A stretch of DNA of 58,158 bases from Youngiibacter multivorans (GCF_017873395.1 NZ_JAGGKC010000025.1:1-58158); one strand, 5' to 3'. Positions 34,539 through 44,284 are shown, counted from the stretch's first letter. Notes: generated by a model from the letters alone, not told the origin. Numbers and translations are program-made.

Positions 34539-36539
34539 ATGGATAAGATTAAGCAGATGGAGGAGCTTGTTTCGGAGCTGAACAGGCTTTCAAGGGAATA
34601 TTATGTTTTGGACAGCCCCAGCGTCAATGATGCTGAATATGATAAAAAATACGACCTGCTTAAGGCTATTGAAGCTGAGACAGGTATCGTACTTCCGGAC
34701 TCGCCTACCCAGAGGGTGGGTGACTCGGTGCTGCCTGAATTCAGGAAGCATGCACACAAGGGAAGGCTTTGGAGCCTCGACAAGGCTCAGAGCCTTGAGG
34801 AGCTTCATGCATGGCATGCGAGGAACGTCAAATTCGTTGAGGCATCAAATGCAGAGGGTGGTGAAAGCCTGCCCTTGCCCTCATATGTCATAACGAGGAA
34901 ATTCGACGGACTGACCCTGAACCTGACCTATGAGGACGGGCTGCTTGTTACTGCCGCGACAAGGGGAACAGGAGCCATCGGAGAGGAAGTCACAGCTCAG
35001 GCGAAGACAATAAAATCCGTGCCTCTGAGGATTCCTGACAAGAACACTTTTGAGATACATGGCGAGGCCATGATGACGAAGACAGCCTTCAGGAAGTATA
35101 ACGATGAGTCTGATGCTCCGTTGAAGAACACAAGAAACGGTGCTGCCGGAGCCCTCAGGAACCTGAACCTGTATGAGACCAGGAAAAGGAACCTGACCGC
35201 ATACTTCTATGACATAGGGTACATTGAAGGCAAGACGTTTTCGACTTACACCGAAATGCTTGACCATATCAGGGAGTGCGGCTTCCTTATGGATGAGTAT
35301 GTAAGGAGTGCTTCAACCTTCTCGGAAATCGAGGCAGCTATTAAGGAAATCCAGTCTGAAAGGGCAAGCCTTGACTTTGACATTGACGGGGCGGTAATAG
35401 CAATTGATGACACCAGGACAAGGGAGCTCATGGGCTATACTGTGAAATTCCCCAAGTGGGCCATAGCCTACAAGTTTGAGGCTGAGGAGGCTGTCACTAA
35501 GCTTCTTGACGTGGAATGGAACGTAGGCAGGTCAGGCAGGGTTGCACCTACCGCAATACTTGAGCCGGTGGACCTTGCCGGAGTCACTGTAAGGAGGGCT
35601 ACCCTCAACAACATGGACGACGTGAGGCGCAAGAACGTGAGGATAGGCTGTGACGTGCTTGTCAGAAGGTCTAACGATGTCATTCCTGAAATCTTAAGGT
35701 CCGTATCTGAAGATGATGAAGGAACAAGGGAGATAGTGCCTCCTGAATTCTGCCCTTCCTGCGGGACTCCATTGGTTCTCACCGGTGCCCACTATTTCTG
35801 CGACAATACGCTTTCATGCAAGCCGCAGATGGTGAAGAGCATCGTGCATTACACCTCAAGGGATGCGATGAACATAGAAGGGCTGAGCGAAAAGACTGCT
35901 GAGCAGCTTTTTGAGAGTTTAGGCGTGAAGAGCATTTCTGACATCTACAGGCTGAAGAAAGAGGAACTCCTGAAGCTTGAGAAGTTCAAGGACAAGAAGG
36001 CGGATAACATACTGAAGGCCATTGAGGATTCAAAGGGCAGGGAGCTTCATGCGTTCCTGTATGCCCTTGGAATACCGAACGTGGGAGTGAAGACGGCAAG
36101 AGACCTTTCAGAAAGGTTCGGGTCCCTTGAGAAGATCAGGGATGCGGAGCTTCAGGAGCTTCTCGAGGTTCCGGAGGTTGGTGGAATAGTCGCTGAAAGC
36201 ATCCATGAGTTCTTCAGGAGCCAGGCTGTTCTTGACGAGCTCGAAAGGATAAGGGAGAGCGGAGTAGTACCGAAATCGACTGAAATTGTAAGGATTGAAA
36301 GCCCGTTCACCGGGAAGACCGTTGTCGTGACGGGGACGTTAAAAAGCTTCGGCAGGAAGGAAATTGAGGAGAAGCTCATTTCCTTGGGTGCAAAGGTTGC
36401 ATCCTCCGTTTCGAAGAAGACCGATTTCGTGCTGTACGGCGAGGAAGCGGGCTCAAAGCTCACCAAGGCCAGAGACCTGAATGTCAGGACAATAACAGAG
36501 GATGAATTCCTCGATATGGCTGGTGGTCAGGATGGATAG
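34539..36539 (+). CDS. ligA: NAD+-dependent DNA ligase
   Basis: About 667 residues: Ia NAD-binding domain, adenylation domain with catalytic Lys in TRKFDGL, OB fold, zinc finger (CPSCGTPL ... CDNTLSC), HhH repeats (LEVPEVGGIVAESI) and a C-terminal BRCT domain (GKTVVVTGTLKSFGRKEIEE). The adenylation motif is KFDG rather than the usual KxDG spacing KIDG, which is a normal variant. GAG and ATG at 34539 follow a duplicated decamer GCTGGTATAG (34501-34510, 34521-34530). Confidence 0.97.
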   Translation: MDKIKQMEELVSELNRLSREYYVLDSPSVNDAEYDKKYDLLKAIEAETGIVLPDSPTQRVGDSVLPEFRKHAHKGRLWSLDKAQSLEELHAWHARNVKFVEASNAEGGESLPLPSYVITRKFDGLTLNLTYEDGLLVTAATRGTGAIGEEVTAQAKTIKSVPLRIPDKNTFEIHGEAMMTKTAFRKYNDESDAPLKNTRNGAAGALRNLNLYETRKRNLTAYFYDIGYIEGKTFSTYTEMLDHIRECGFLMDEYVRSASTFSEIEAAIKEIQSERASLDFDIDGAVIAIDDTRTRELMGYTVKFPKWAIAYKFEAEEAVTKLLDVEWNVGRSGRVAPTAILEPVDLAGVTVRRATLNNMDDVRRKNVRIGCDVLVRRSNDVIPEILRSVSEDDEGTREIVPPEFCPSCGTPLVLTGAHYFCDNTLSCKPQMVKSIVHYTSRDAMNIEGLSEKTAEQLFESLGVKSISDIYRLKKEELLKLEKFKDKKADNILKAIEDSKGRELHAFLYALGIPNVGVKTARDLSERFGSLEKIRDAELQELLEVPEVGGIVAESIHEFFRSQAVLDELERIRESGVVPKSTEIVRIESPFTGKTVVVTGTLKSFGRKEIEEKLISLGAKVASSVSKKTDFVLYGEEAGSKLTKARDLNVRTITEDEFLDMAGGQDG

Positions 36540-36837
36540 GGGAACCTTAAATAACCTTGAGTTCCTTGACCTGCTTCTGACAATCCTTTGCTGGGTGTTC
36601 GTGGCTGTAAGTACCGGGGTCCTTATCCTCACTACGCTCACGACATACCATTTCCTGTACCTGCAGTATTTCAATAACTATGACGCTCTGCAGCTCTCCA
36701 TGTTCATAAGTCAACTGCTGTGGGGTATAAGGTTCATGATTGATTCGAAAAGATGGCCTAAAAGTAAGGTTTATGGGATGATATCGCTTGCAATGGCGGC
36801 AGTTAGCCTCTTTTTCTTCTATTCAGGAGTGTCCTGA
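36532..36837 (+). CDS. Small three-TM membrane protein, unknown
   Basis: About 101 residues with three hydrophobic spans (about 15-40, 55-70 and 80-97). Its ATG 36532 lies inside the end of ligA (8-nt overlap including the stop), a sign of translational coupling. No family recognised. An earlier in-frame ATG at 36502 lies deeper in ligA. Confidence 0.65.
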   Translation: MDRGTLNNLEFLDLLLTILCWVFVAVSTGVLILTTLTTYHFLYLQYFNNYDALQLSMFISQLLWGIRFMIDSKRWPKSKVYGMISLAMAAVSLFFFYSGVS

Positions 36838-36913
36838 AGCGAGGGTTGTGGTAAAATATATAAATTAAGGCGGAAACGGCAACTTAAGCCGGCGTCTTCA
36901 ATGGAGGTAGAAT

Positions 36914-37204
36914 ATGTCTGTTTCTAGGAAGGACGTGGACTACATAGCTGAGCTTGCGAGGCTTAAGTTCACCGAAGAGGAAAAATCCGGGTTCATTACG
37001 GACCTCAACAACATACTGGGATATGTCGACAAGCTCTCTGAGCTTGACACTGAAGGTGCTGACATCCTGGTCAATCCTATCTATATAGAGAATGTGTACA
37101 GGGAAGATGTGGTCACAAAGTCGATGGAACAGGAGGAATTCCTGATGAATGCTCCCGACAGGGTCGAAGAGTATCTCAGAGTTCCAAGCGTCATAGAGGT
37201 GTAA
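36914..37204 (+). CDS. gatC: Asp/Glu-tRNA amidotransferase subunit C
   Basis: 96 residues; typical GatC start VSRKDVDYIAELARLKFTEEE and C-terminal EEFLMNAPDRVEEYLRVPSVIE. It stabilises the GatAB complex that converts Glu-tRNA(Gln) to Gln-tRNA(Gln). GGAGG precedes ATG 36914; gatA begins 1 nt after its stop. Confidence 0.97.
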   Translation: MSVSRKDVDYIAELARLKFTEEEKSGFITDLNNILGYVDKLSELDTEGADILVNPIYIENVYREDVVTKSMEQEEFLMNAPDRVEEYLRVPSVIEV

Positions 37205-37205
37205 G

Positions 37206-38648
37206 ATGGAGCTATTTGAATACAAGGCGCATGAGCTTAAAGCTATGCTTGGCAAAGGCGAGGTCAGTGCAAAGGATATAACTGAATCGTTCCTTGGCAG
37301 GATAGAATCAGTGGAGGAAAGCGTAGGTGCGTTCCTTAAGGTTGACAGGGAATCCGCTCTATCAGGAGCGAAAAGATACGACGACGGTGAAAAGGAAGGT
37401 CTTCTTGCAGGAATACCTGTAGGGATAAAGGACAACATCTCCGTGAAGGGGATGCAGAATACCTGCGCCTCGAAGATACTCGAAGGATATATCGCTCCCT
37501 ATGATGCCACTGTAACCGAGAAGATAAAGAAGCAGGGCGGTGTTATCGTAGGAAAGCTCAACATGGACGAATTTGCCATGGGATCATCCACAGAGCACAG
37601 CGCATTCAAGATAACGAGGAATCCATTTGACCTGACAAGGGTACCCGGAGGATCTTCAGGCGGATCGGCTGCGTCAGTTGCTGCCATGGAGGTTCCGCTG
37701 TCACTTGGAACAGACACAGGCGGATCGGTAAGGCAGCCTGCAGCATACTGCGGAATCGCAGGACTCAAGCCTACCTACGGTTCAATTTCAAGGTACGGGG
37801 TAACCGCCTTCGGTTCCACCCTTGACCAGGTTGGAACCTTAGGCCGAGATGTCAGGGACCTTGCCCTCATAACCTCTGCAATAACAGGCAGGGATGACAG
37901 GGACTTCACTACCCATTCGAGGGACCTTGGTGACCTGTATGCGAACCTTTCGAAGGACATAAAGGGCAAGAGGATCGCTCTTCCTGAGGAATTCCTTGGT
38001 GAAGGCCTCAATGACGATGCAAGGAAGAGCATCGAGGAATCGGTGAAGGTGTTTGAAGCACTGGGAGCTACAGTCGAGAGGGTAAGCCTCAAAATGGCTG
38101 ACTACTCGCTTGCTGCATACTACATAATATCCTCGGCGGAGGCTTCATCAAACCTTGCAAGGTTTGATGGCATCAGGTACGGCTTCAGGGCAAAGGATGC
38201 CTGTGACCTCATAGACCTATACAAGGAATCCAGGAGCCAGGGCTTCGGACCTGAGGTCAAGAGAAGGATAATGCTCGGGACCTATGTGCTGTCAGCCGGC
38301 TACTACGATGCCTACTACAAGAAGGCACTGAAGGTAAGGAAGCTTATACAGGACGAATACAATTCCATATTCTCGAAGTTCGACGCGATGATTTCCCCGA
38401 CTACTCCTACTCCTGCATTCAGGATAGGGGACAAGACAGAGGATGTCATGGCAATGTACCTTAACGACATCTACACGGTTCCTGTCAACATAGCAGGTAT
38501 TCCTGCAGTTTCCATACCGTGCGGACTTACTGAAGGGATGCCGCTGGGACTCCAGATAATGGGGGCCCATTTCAGCGAGCAGACCATACTTGATATTGCT
38601 TATGCATACGAGAGTGAACGGGGCCTTGACCTAAGGCCTTCATTATAG
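37206..38648 (+). CDS. gatA: Asp/Glu-tRNA amidotransferase subunit A
   Basis: 480 residues of the amidase signature family. Ser-cis-Ser-Lys triad: Lys in GIPVGIKDNI, Ser in GSSGGSAASVAA and the GTDTGGSVRQPA segment. It releases ammonia from glutamine for GatB. Middle gene of gatCAB. Confidence 0.98.
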   Translation: MELFEYKAHELKAMLGKGEVSAKDITESFLGRIESVEESVGAFLKVDRESALSGAKRYDDGEKEGLLAGIPVGIKDNISVKGMQNTCASKILEGYIAPYDATVTEKIKKQGGVIVGKLNMDEFAMGSSTEHSAFKITRNPFDLTRVPGGSSGGSAASVAAMEVPLSLGTDTGGSVRQPAAYCGIAGLKPTYGSISRYGVTAFGSTLDQVGTLGRDVRDLALITSAITGRDDRDFTTHSRDLGDLYANLSKDIKGKRIALPEEFLGEGLNDDARKSIEESVKVFEALGATVERVSLKMADYSLAAYYIISSAEASSNLARFDGIRYGFRAKDACDLIDLYKESRSQGFGPEVKRRIMLGTYVLSAGYYDAYYKKALKVRKLIQDEYNSIFSKFDAMISPTTPTPAFRIGDKTEDVMAMYLNDIYTVPVNIAGIPAVSIPCGLTEGMPLGLQIMGAHFSEQTILDIAYAYESERGLDLRPSL

Positions 38649-38657
38649 GAGGGCACC

Positions 38658-40091
38658 ATGAGATACGAAGCGGTTATAGGACTCGAGGTCCATGTTGAGC
38701 TCCAGACAAAGACGAAGGCATTCTGCGGCTGCACCACTGAATTCGGCGGAAAGCCCAATTCACATGTATGCCCCGTATGTCTCGGACTTCCGGGAGCTCT
38801 TCCGATGATAAACAGGCAGGTCGTTGACTTCGCGCTGAAGACAGGACTTGCGCTCAACTGCAAGATCAACACGTTCAACAGGTTTGACAGGAAGAACTAT
38901 TTCTATCCTGACGCTCCGAAGAACTACCAGATAACCCAGAATGATTTTCCGATATGTCATGACGGCTATGTGGAGATAGAGATATCTGACGGCAGCATAA
39001 AGAGGATCGGAATCGAAAGGATCCACATGGAGGAGGATGCAGGAAAGCTGATCCATACCTCAAAGGGCTCACTTGTCGATTTCAACAGGTCAGGAGTGCC
39101 TCTCATTGAGATTGTCACGAAGCCTGACATAAGGACTCCCGAGGAGGCTACTGCTTACCTTACGAAGCTTAGGGCAATACTATTCGCTCTTGGAGTATCT
39201 GATGTCAAGATGGAGGAAGGAAGCCTGAGGTGCGACGGCAACATTTCCGTAAGGGAAGTTGGAGTTGAAACTCTTGGCGTCAAGTCTGAGATCAAGAACA
39301 TGAATTCCTTCAAGGCCCTTGAGAAGGCTCTCGGCTATGAGTACAGAAGGCAGTGCGAGGCTGTTGAGAATGGCGAGAGGCTGACAATCGAGACCAGAAG
39401 ATGGGACGATTCCATTGAAGAGACCAGGCTCATGAGGTCCAAGGAAATGGCCAACGACTACAGGTATTTCCCGGAGGGAGACCTTGTTACCCTTGACATC
39501 AGCGACGAGTGGATAGACAGGGTAAGGAAGACCATACCTGAGCTTCCGCATGAGAAGGCGGAGAGGTTCGTAAGGGAATACGGGATACCTAAGTATGATG
39601 CCATGGTACTGACACTTACTTCTGATATGGCTGACTTCTTCGATGAGGCTGCCAGGGAATCAAAGGATGGAAAGGCTGTATCCAACTGGATCATGGGTGA
39701 CCTTTCGAGGCTCATGAATGAGAAGGGCACATGGATAGCGGATCTGAAATTCGGACCTAAGGAGCTGTCGGGACTGGTTGCAATAATAAAGGACGGCACC
39801 ATATCCTCTGCAATGGGCAAAAAGGTCCTTGAGTTCATGTTCGAGGAAGGGAAGGATCCTTCTGTCATCGTGAAGGAAAGGAACATGGTCCAGGTAAGCG
39901 ATGAAGGCGCTCTTCTTGAGGAAGTAAAGAAGGTGCTTGCAGCAAATCCGAAGGTGGTTGAGGACTACAGGGCAGGAAAGACCAAGATTTTGGGCTTCGC
40001 TGTCGGGCAGGTCATGAAGGCCACAAAGGGGCAGGCGAATCCGACTGTCATAAACAAGCTTGTCGCTGATGAGCTTGAAAGGCTGAAATAG
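38658..40091 (+). CDS. gatB: Asp/Glu-tRNA amidotransferase subunit B
   Basis: 477 residues: GLEVHVELQTKTKAFCGC with zinc ligands (CGC ... CPVCLG), kinase-like core RSGVPLIEIVTKPD and RSKEMANDYRYFPEGDL, and the C-terminal YqeY-like tail domain VGQVMKATKGQANPTVINKL. It activates and amidates Glu-tRNA(Gln). AGGAGG precedes ATG 38658. Confidence 0.98.
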   Translation: MRYEAVIGLEVHVELQTKTKAFCGCTTEFGGKPNSHVCPVCLGLPGALPMINRQVVDFALKTGLALNCKINTFNRFDRKNYFYPDAPKNYQITQNDFPICHDGYVEIEISDGSIKRIGIERIHMEEDAGKLIHTSKGSLVDFNRSGVPLIEIVTKPDIRTPEEATAYLTKLRAILFALGVSDVKMEEGSLRCDGNISVREVGVETLGVKSEIKNMNSFKALEKALGYEYRRQCEAVENGERLTIETRRWDDSIEETRLMRSKEMANDYRYFPEGDLVTLDISDEWIDRVRKTIPELPHEKAERFVREYGIPKYDAMVLTLTSDMADFFDEAARESKDGKAVSNWIMGDLSRLMNEKGTWIADLKFGPKELSGLVAIIKDGTISSAMGKKVLEFMFEEGKDPSVIVKERNMVQVSDEGALLEEVKKVLAANPKVVEDYRAGKTKILGFAVGQVMKATKGQANPTVINKLVADELERLK

Positions 40092-40104
40092 GAAGAATGG
40101 CAAT

Positions 40105-40145
40105 GCCTCCGGACACTTTACGGGTCCGGAGGCTGTTCCATTTTA
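40105..40145 (+). terminator. Terminator of gatCAB
   Basis: Perfect 10-bp stem GCCTCCGGAC / GTCCGGAGGC then TGTTCCATTTT. Confidence 0.8.
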
Positions 40146-40193
40146 CAGCCATTGTGGTAGAATGTAATGAGTCAAATAGTAGCGAGGTAAATT

Positions 40194-41168
40194 ATGGAAA
40201 CTGGCAAACTCAACTGGGACATACTCCAGAGGCTTATAAAGAAGAACAGCGGCGCTGAAAGGGCGGAAGTGCTCAAGAGCGGAAGCATAGGTGAAGACTG
40301 TGCGGTCCTTAAGATGAATGACGGCCTGATAGTCATGTCGACTGATCCTGTGACTGCGGCGACGAATGGTCTTGGGAACATAGCTCTTCATATCAACATC
40401 AATGATATTGCAACGACAGGGGCTGAACCTCTTGGAGTGCTTGTCACGATTCTTGCACCTAAAGGGTCGACCTTCGGCGACATAGAGACTGTGATGAAGG
40501 ACATTTCAAGGGAGGCACGCCTCATGAATGTGCAGGTCATGGGCGGCCATACTGAGGTGACTGATGCGGTTAACAGGATGGTTGTATCCTTAACTGCAGT
40601 GGGTGTGGTCAGCGAGGATGAGCTGATTACAACTTCAGGTGCTAAGGTTGGGGACAGCATCATTGTAACCAAATCGCTGTGCCTCGAGGGCACCTCGATA
40701 ATAGCGAAGGATTTCGCTGAAAGGTCCAGGGAGGTGCTTACCGAAGAGGAGCTTAAGGAAGCTGAAAACTACGCACTGGAGCTTTCTGTGCTCAAGGAAG
40801 GCATGCTCCTGAAGGGTCTTGCATCCTCGATGCACGACATCACCGAAGGCGGCGTGCTTGGAGCGCTCTGGGAAATGGCCCAGGCTTCGAGTACGGGATT
40901 TTCGGTCCGTGAGGACCTGATGCCTGTAAGGCGATTGACGAGAAAGCTTTGCGAAAACTTCGGTCTTGACCCGTTAAGGCTTATCTCATCAGGATCCATG
41001 CTCGTAGCGGTCAAGGATGCTGATGAAGCTGTAAGGAGACTGGAGGGTGCTGGAATAGCAGCCACTGTCATAGGCAAGGTTACCGAAGCAAGAGGAATAC
41101 TCCTGGCAGAGGAAGAAATTGAAGTTATCCCTCCGGCGAGGGATGAGATATACAGGCTGTACGATTGA
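40194..41168 (+). CDS. AIR synthase (PurM)-superfamily protein, HypE-like
   Basis: 324 residues with the PurM-fold motifs IGEDCAVL (ATP/phosphate site), VMSTDPVTAATNGLGNIALHININDIATTGAEP, VMGGHTEVTDAVNR and HDITEGGVLGALWEMA. It resembles HypE hydrogenase maturation factors and the unassigned AIR-synthase group of Clostridia. It lacks the C-terminal PRYC tail that HypE needs, and no other hyp gene is near, so it is probably not a true HypE. Substrate unknown. Confidence 0.75.
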   Translation: METGKLNWDILQRLIKKNSGAERAEVLKSGSIGEDCAVLKMNDGLIVMSTDPVTAATNGLGNIALHININDIATTGAEPLGVLVTILAPKGSTFGDIETVMKDISREARLMNVQVMGGHTEVTDAVNRMVVSLTAVGVVSEDELITTSGAKVGDSIIVTKSLCLEGTSIIAKDFAERSREVLTEEELKEAENYALELSVLKEGMLLKGLASSMHDITEGGVLGALWEMAQASSTGFSVREDLMPVRRLTRKLCENFGLDPLRLISSGSMLVAVKDADEAVRRLEGAGIAATVIGKVTEARGILLAEEEIEVIPPARDEIYRLYD

Positions 41169-41198
41169 ATGCCGAACAGGCGCGAAAGAGGAGAAGGT

Positions 41199-41936
41199 AT
41201 GAGGGTTGACGGCAGAAGAAACGATGAGATAAGGAATGTGAAGGTAACGAGGAATTTCACCAAGTATTCCCAGGGCTCTGTGCTCATGGAGATGGGTGAC
41301 ACAAAGGTAATATGCACCGCCATGATCGAGGATAAGGTCCCGGTATTCCTGAAGGGCTCAGGAAGCGGATGGATAACGGCTGAATACAGCATGCTGCCTG
41401 GATCAACCCAGACAAGGAAGCAGAGGGACATCGCAAAGCTGAGGCTTGACGGAAGGTCAAATGAGATACAGAGGCTTATCGGTCGTGCCCTGAGGTCAGT
41501 GGTTGACCTTACAGCCCTCGGTGAGAGGACCATATGGGTCGACTGCGACGTTATCCAGGCTGATGGAGGCACGAGGACTGCCAGTATCACGGGCGCTTTC
41601 GTGGCCCTTGTGGACGCGGTAAACGCCATCGACAAGGTGACGCCTTTCAAGAGGTATCCAATAAGCTCCGCAGTCACTGCAATCAGTGTCGGGGTGGTTC
41701 ACGGTGAGCCAATGCTAGACCTTTGCTACGTGGAGGATTCCAAGGCTGAAGTGGACATGAACGTCGTCATGAACAGCAAGGGAGATTTCATAGAGCTGCA
41801 GGGAACGGGTGAGGAAAGACCCTTCAACAACATTGAGCTGATGGATATGCTTGAGCTGGCGACAATCGGAAACACAGCACTCATCGAAAAGATGAAGGAA
41901 ACCCTCGGCAGCTCTATGGACAGGGTTTTGAGGTAG
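41199..41936 (+). CDS. rph: Ribonuclease PH
   Basis: About 246 residues: MRVDGRRNDEIRNVKVTRNF, GSGSGWITAEYSMLPGSTQTRKQRD, RLIGRALRSVVDL and VDCDVIQADGGTRTASITGA, all typical of RNase PH. It trims tRNA 3' ends phosphorolytically. ATG 41199 follows GAGGAGAAGG; the ATG at 41169, directly after the previous stop, lacks a site. rdgB begins 3 nt after its stop, a common Firmicute pairing. Confidence 0.96.
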   Translation: MRVDGRRNDEIRNVKVTRNFTKYSQGSVLMEMGDTKVICTAMIEDKVPVFLKGSGSGWITAEYSMLPGSTQTRKQRDIAKLRLDGRSNEIQRLIGRALRSVVDLTALGERTIWVDCDVIQADGGTRTASITGAFVALVDAVNAIDKVTPFKRYPISSAVTAISVGVVHGEPMLDLCYVEDSKAEVDMNVVMNSKGDFIELQGTGEERPFNNIELMDMLELATIGNTALIEKMKETLGSSMDRVLR

Positions 41937-41939
41937 GAT

Positions 41940-42551
41940 ATGAGGATAATAATCGCAAGCAACAACAAACACAAGGTTGAAGAGATAAAGGATATGATGG
42001 CGCCTTTGGGATTTGAGGTACTGTCCATGAAGGATGCCGGAATTGTGATGGAGGTAGACGAGGACCAGGATTCCTTCAGGGGGAATGCCCTTAAGAAGGC
42101 AACTGAGCTTTTTGAAAGTCTGAGCCTTCATGACAGGAAGGATACCTATGTCCTTTCTGATGACTCTGGACTTTCAGTAGACATCCTTCACGGCGCTCCT
42201 GGCGTCTATTCGGCGCGCTATTCGGGTGAAGGAGCGACTGACGCAAAGAACAATGAGAAGCTCCTGAAGGAGCTCTCTGGAGTCATGTGGGATGAGAGGA
42301 CCGCAAGGTTCATCTGCGCCATGGCATTTATAGGAGAAGAGAAGGAAATCATAGTCCAGGGGGAGACTCCCGGGATAATCACATTCGAGCTGAAGGGTGA
42401 AGGCGGCTTCGGGTACGACCCCATGTTCTATTCACTTGAGCTTAACAAGACCTTCGGTGAAAGCGCACCTGAAGAAAAGAATGCCATATCCCACAGGGGA
42501 AAGGCGCTTGCACTCCTCGTAAGGGAGCTGTCTCTAGAGGAAGGGGAATAG
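41940..42551 (+). CDS. rdgB: dITP/XTP pyrophosphatase
   Basis: 203 residues of the Ham1/RdgB family: IIASNNKHKVEEIKDMM, SDDSGLSVDILHGAPGVYSARYSG, GEGGFGYDPMFY, and AISHRGKAL near the end. It hydrolyses deaminated purine nucleoside triphosphates. Member of the rph-rdgB-yfcE unit. Confidence 0.97.
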   Translation: MRIIIASNNKHKVEEIKDMMAPLGFEVLSMKDAGIVMEVDEDQDSFRGNALKKATELFESLSLHDRKDTYVLSDDSGLSVDILHGAPGVYSARYSGEGATDAKNNEKLLKELSGVMWDERTARFICAMAFIGEEKEIIVQGETPGIITFELKGEGGFGYDPMFYSLELNKTFGESAPEEKNAISHRGKALALLVRELSLEEGE

Positions 42552-42554
42552 CAG

Positions 42555-43043
42555 ATGCTGATTGCGGTAGTATCGGATACCCACAGGAGGACGACCAGGA
42601 TCAAGCAGGCCATAGCCATAATCGGGAAGGCAAATCCTGACAAGGTGATCCACCTTGGTGATAATATGGACGATGCCGACCTTATGGAGGCAATGCTTGG
42701 AATGGAGATAATAACCGTTCCTGGCAACTGCGACTACAGCGCCGATAGGGACTTCAAGGTCATAGAGGCTGGTCATCTTAAGATATTCGCGACACATGGG
42801 CATTCCTACGGAGTAAAAAGGGGTCTTCATGAGCTTGCTAAGGCTGCGAAGGACCACGGGTGTCATATAGCCCTCTACGGGCACACTCACGTCGCTTCGG
42901 AGGACTTAATGGACGGAATCCTGACCTTCAATCCGGGCAGCGCTGCAGAGCCCAGAGGGGGCCAGAAGCCTACCATTGGTTTCATAGAGATCAAGGGAAA
43001 CAATACCGGCTTCAGGTTTGCAGGCATTGACGCGGGCCGATAG
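42555..43043 (+). CDS. YfcE-type metallophosphoesterase
   Basis: 162 residues with MPP/calcineurin-like metal motifs SDTH, HLGDN, GNCD, THGHSYG and GHTH in order. YfcE/MJ0936-class phosphodiesterases need Mn2+ or similar; the natural substrate is unclear. It starts 3 nt after rdgB and is the last gene of the unit. Confidence 0.92.
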   Translation: MLIAVVSDTHRRTTRIKQAIAIIGKANPDKVIHLGDNMDDADLMEAMLGMEIITVPGNCDYSADRDFKVIEAGHLKIFATHGHSYGVKRGLHELAKAAKDHGCHIALYGHTHVASEDLMDGILTFNPGSAAEPRGGQKPTIGFIEIKGNNTGFRFAGIDAGR

Positions 43044-43083
43044 GCAATAAAAACTCATAAAGCAAATTCTTCAAATTTTGGTA

Positions 43084-43112
43084 TTGACGCTTCATTGATT
43101 TTAGTATAGAAT
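43084..43112 (+). promoter_or_regulatory. Promoter of the tRNA cluster
   Basis: TTGACG (43084-43089), 17-bp spacer, TAGAAT (43107-43112), about 30 bp before the first tRNA. Confidence 0.65.
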
Positions 43113-43144
43113 AAATTTTGTCGCTGAAAGGTGATAACTTTTAT

Positions 43145-43220
43145 CGGGGTGTAGCGCAGCTGGGAGCGTGCGTGCTTCGGGAGCACGAGGTCGCAGGTTC
43201 GATCCCTGTCACCCCGACCA
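43145..43220 (+). tRNA. tRNA-Pro (CGG)
   Basis: Acceptor CGGGGTG/CACCCCG, anticodon loop TTCGGGA, GTTCGATC T-loop, CCA encoded. Confidence 0.96.
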
Positions 43221-43314
43221 AGTACGCTTAGCATGTGGGCCAGATGAGCTGAGGTGAGCGTCAAGCGAAGCTATTCAGATGAAGGCCGGGATAAGTCCTG
43301 CAATGCCTTGATAC

Positions 43315-43389
43315 TGGGATATCGCCAAGCGGTAAGGCACCAGACTTTGACTCTGGTATTCGTTGGTTCGAATCCAGCTATCCCAACCA
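43315..43389 (+). tRNA. tRNA-Gln (TTG)
   Basis: Acceptor TGGGATA/TATCCCA, anticodon loop CTTTGAC, CCA encoded. A 94-nt spacer separates it from tRNA-Pro. Confidence 0.96.
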
Positions 43390-43398
43390 ATTCAATTT

Positions 43399-43474
43399 GG
43401 TTCGCTAGCTCAGTCGGTAGAGCACGTGACTTTTAATCACGGTGTCCGGGGTTCGATTCCCCGGCGAGCCACCA
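43399..43474 (+). tRNA. tRNA-Lys (TTT)
   Basis: Acceptor GGTTCGC/GCGAGCC, anticodon loop CTTTTAA, CCA encoded. Confidence 0.96.
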
Positions 43475-43482
43475 TTAAATAT

Positions 43483-43556
<74 letters not shown>

Positions 43557-43577
43557 TTAGTCCCTTTTATTACACTT

Positions 43578-43653
43578 CGGGGTGTAGCGCAGCTGGGAGC
43601 GCGCGTGCTTTGGGAGCATGAGGTCGCAGGTTCGATCCCTGTCACCCCGACCA
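43578..43653 (+). tRNA. tRNA-Pro (TGG)
   Basis: Nearly identical to the CGG tRNA-Pro at 43145; anticodon loop TTTGGGA, CCA encoded. Confidence 0.96.
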
Positions 43654-43674
43654 TTTTAACCCTAGCCCCAATAT

Positions 43675-43749
43675 GCGGGAGTGGCTCAGAGGTAGAGCGT
43701 CACCTTGCCAAGGTGAATGTCGCGAGTTCGAATCTCGTCTTCCGCTCCA
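43675..43749 (+). tRNA. tRNA-Gly (GCC), copy 1
   Basis: Acceptor GCGGGAG/CTTCCGC, anticodon loop TTGCCAA, CCA encoded. Identical to the copy at 44103. Confidence 0.96.
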
Positions 43750-43758
43750 ATATAATAT

Positions 43759-43835
<77 letters not shown>

Positions 43836-43838
43836 TAT

Positions 43839-43915
43839 GGTGAACGTAGTTCAGTTGGCAGAGCGCCAGTTTGTGGCACTGGTTGTCGTGGGTTCGAGTC
43901 CCATCGTTCACCCCA
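43839..43915 (+). tRNA. tRNA-His (GTG)
   Basis: Anticodon loop TTGTGGC. The extra 5' G (-1) opposite C73 typical of tRNA-His is encoded, as is CCA. Confidence 0.96.
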
Positions 43916-43924
43916 TTTATTCTT

Positions 43925-43998
43925 TGGGATATGGCCAAGTGGTAAGGCTCCAGACTCTGACTCTGGCATCGTTGGTTCGAATCCAGCTATCCCAACCA
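43925..43998 (+). tRNA. tRNA-Gln (CTG)
   Basis: Same acceptor as the TTG tRNA-Gln; anticodon loop CTCTGAC, CCA encoded. Confidence 0.95.
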
Positions 43999-44003
43999 AA
44001 TAT

Positions 44004-44088
44004 GCAGATGTGGCGAAATTGGCAGACGCACTAGACTTAGGATCTAGCGCCGAGAGGCATGGGGGTTCAAGTCCCTTCATCTGCACCA
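44004..44088 (+). tRNA. tRNA-Leu (TAG)
   Basis: Acceptor GCAGATG/CATCTGC, anticodon loop CTTAGGA, long variable arm, CCA encoded. Confidence 0.96.
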
Positions 44089-44102
44089 CAATACCTCTTT
44101 AA

Positions 44103-44177
44103 GCGGGAGTGGCTCAGAGGTAGAGCGTCACCTTGCCAAGGTGAATGTCGCGAGTTCGAATCTCGTCTTCCGCTCCA
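44103..44177 (+). tRNA. tRNA-Gly (GCC), copy 2
   Basis: Identical to 43675-43749. Confidence 0.96.
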
Positions 44178-44178
44178 T

Positions 44179-44252
<74 letters not shown>

Positions 44253-44258
44253 TTATGG

Positions 44259-44284
44259 AAAGACCTGCTTTGCAGGTCTTTTTT
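44259..44284 (+). terminator. Terminator inside the tRNA cluster
   Basis: AAAGACCTGC / GCAGGTCTTT with TTT loop, then TTT. It separates 12 tRNAs from the last tRNA-Arg, which may need read-through or its own promoter. Confidence 0.88.

Noticed and set aside
40769..41677. 302-codon minus-strand open frame opposite the HypE-like and rph genes
   Set aside because: Shadow frame; the plus strand carries two well-recognised proteins.
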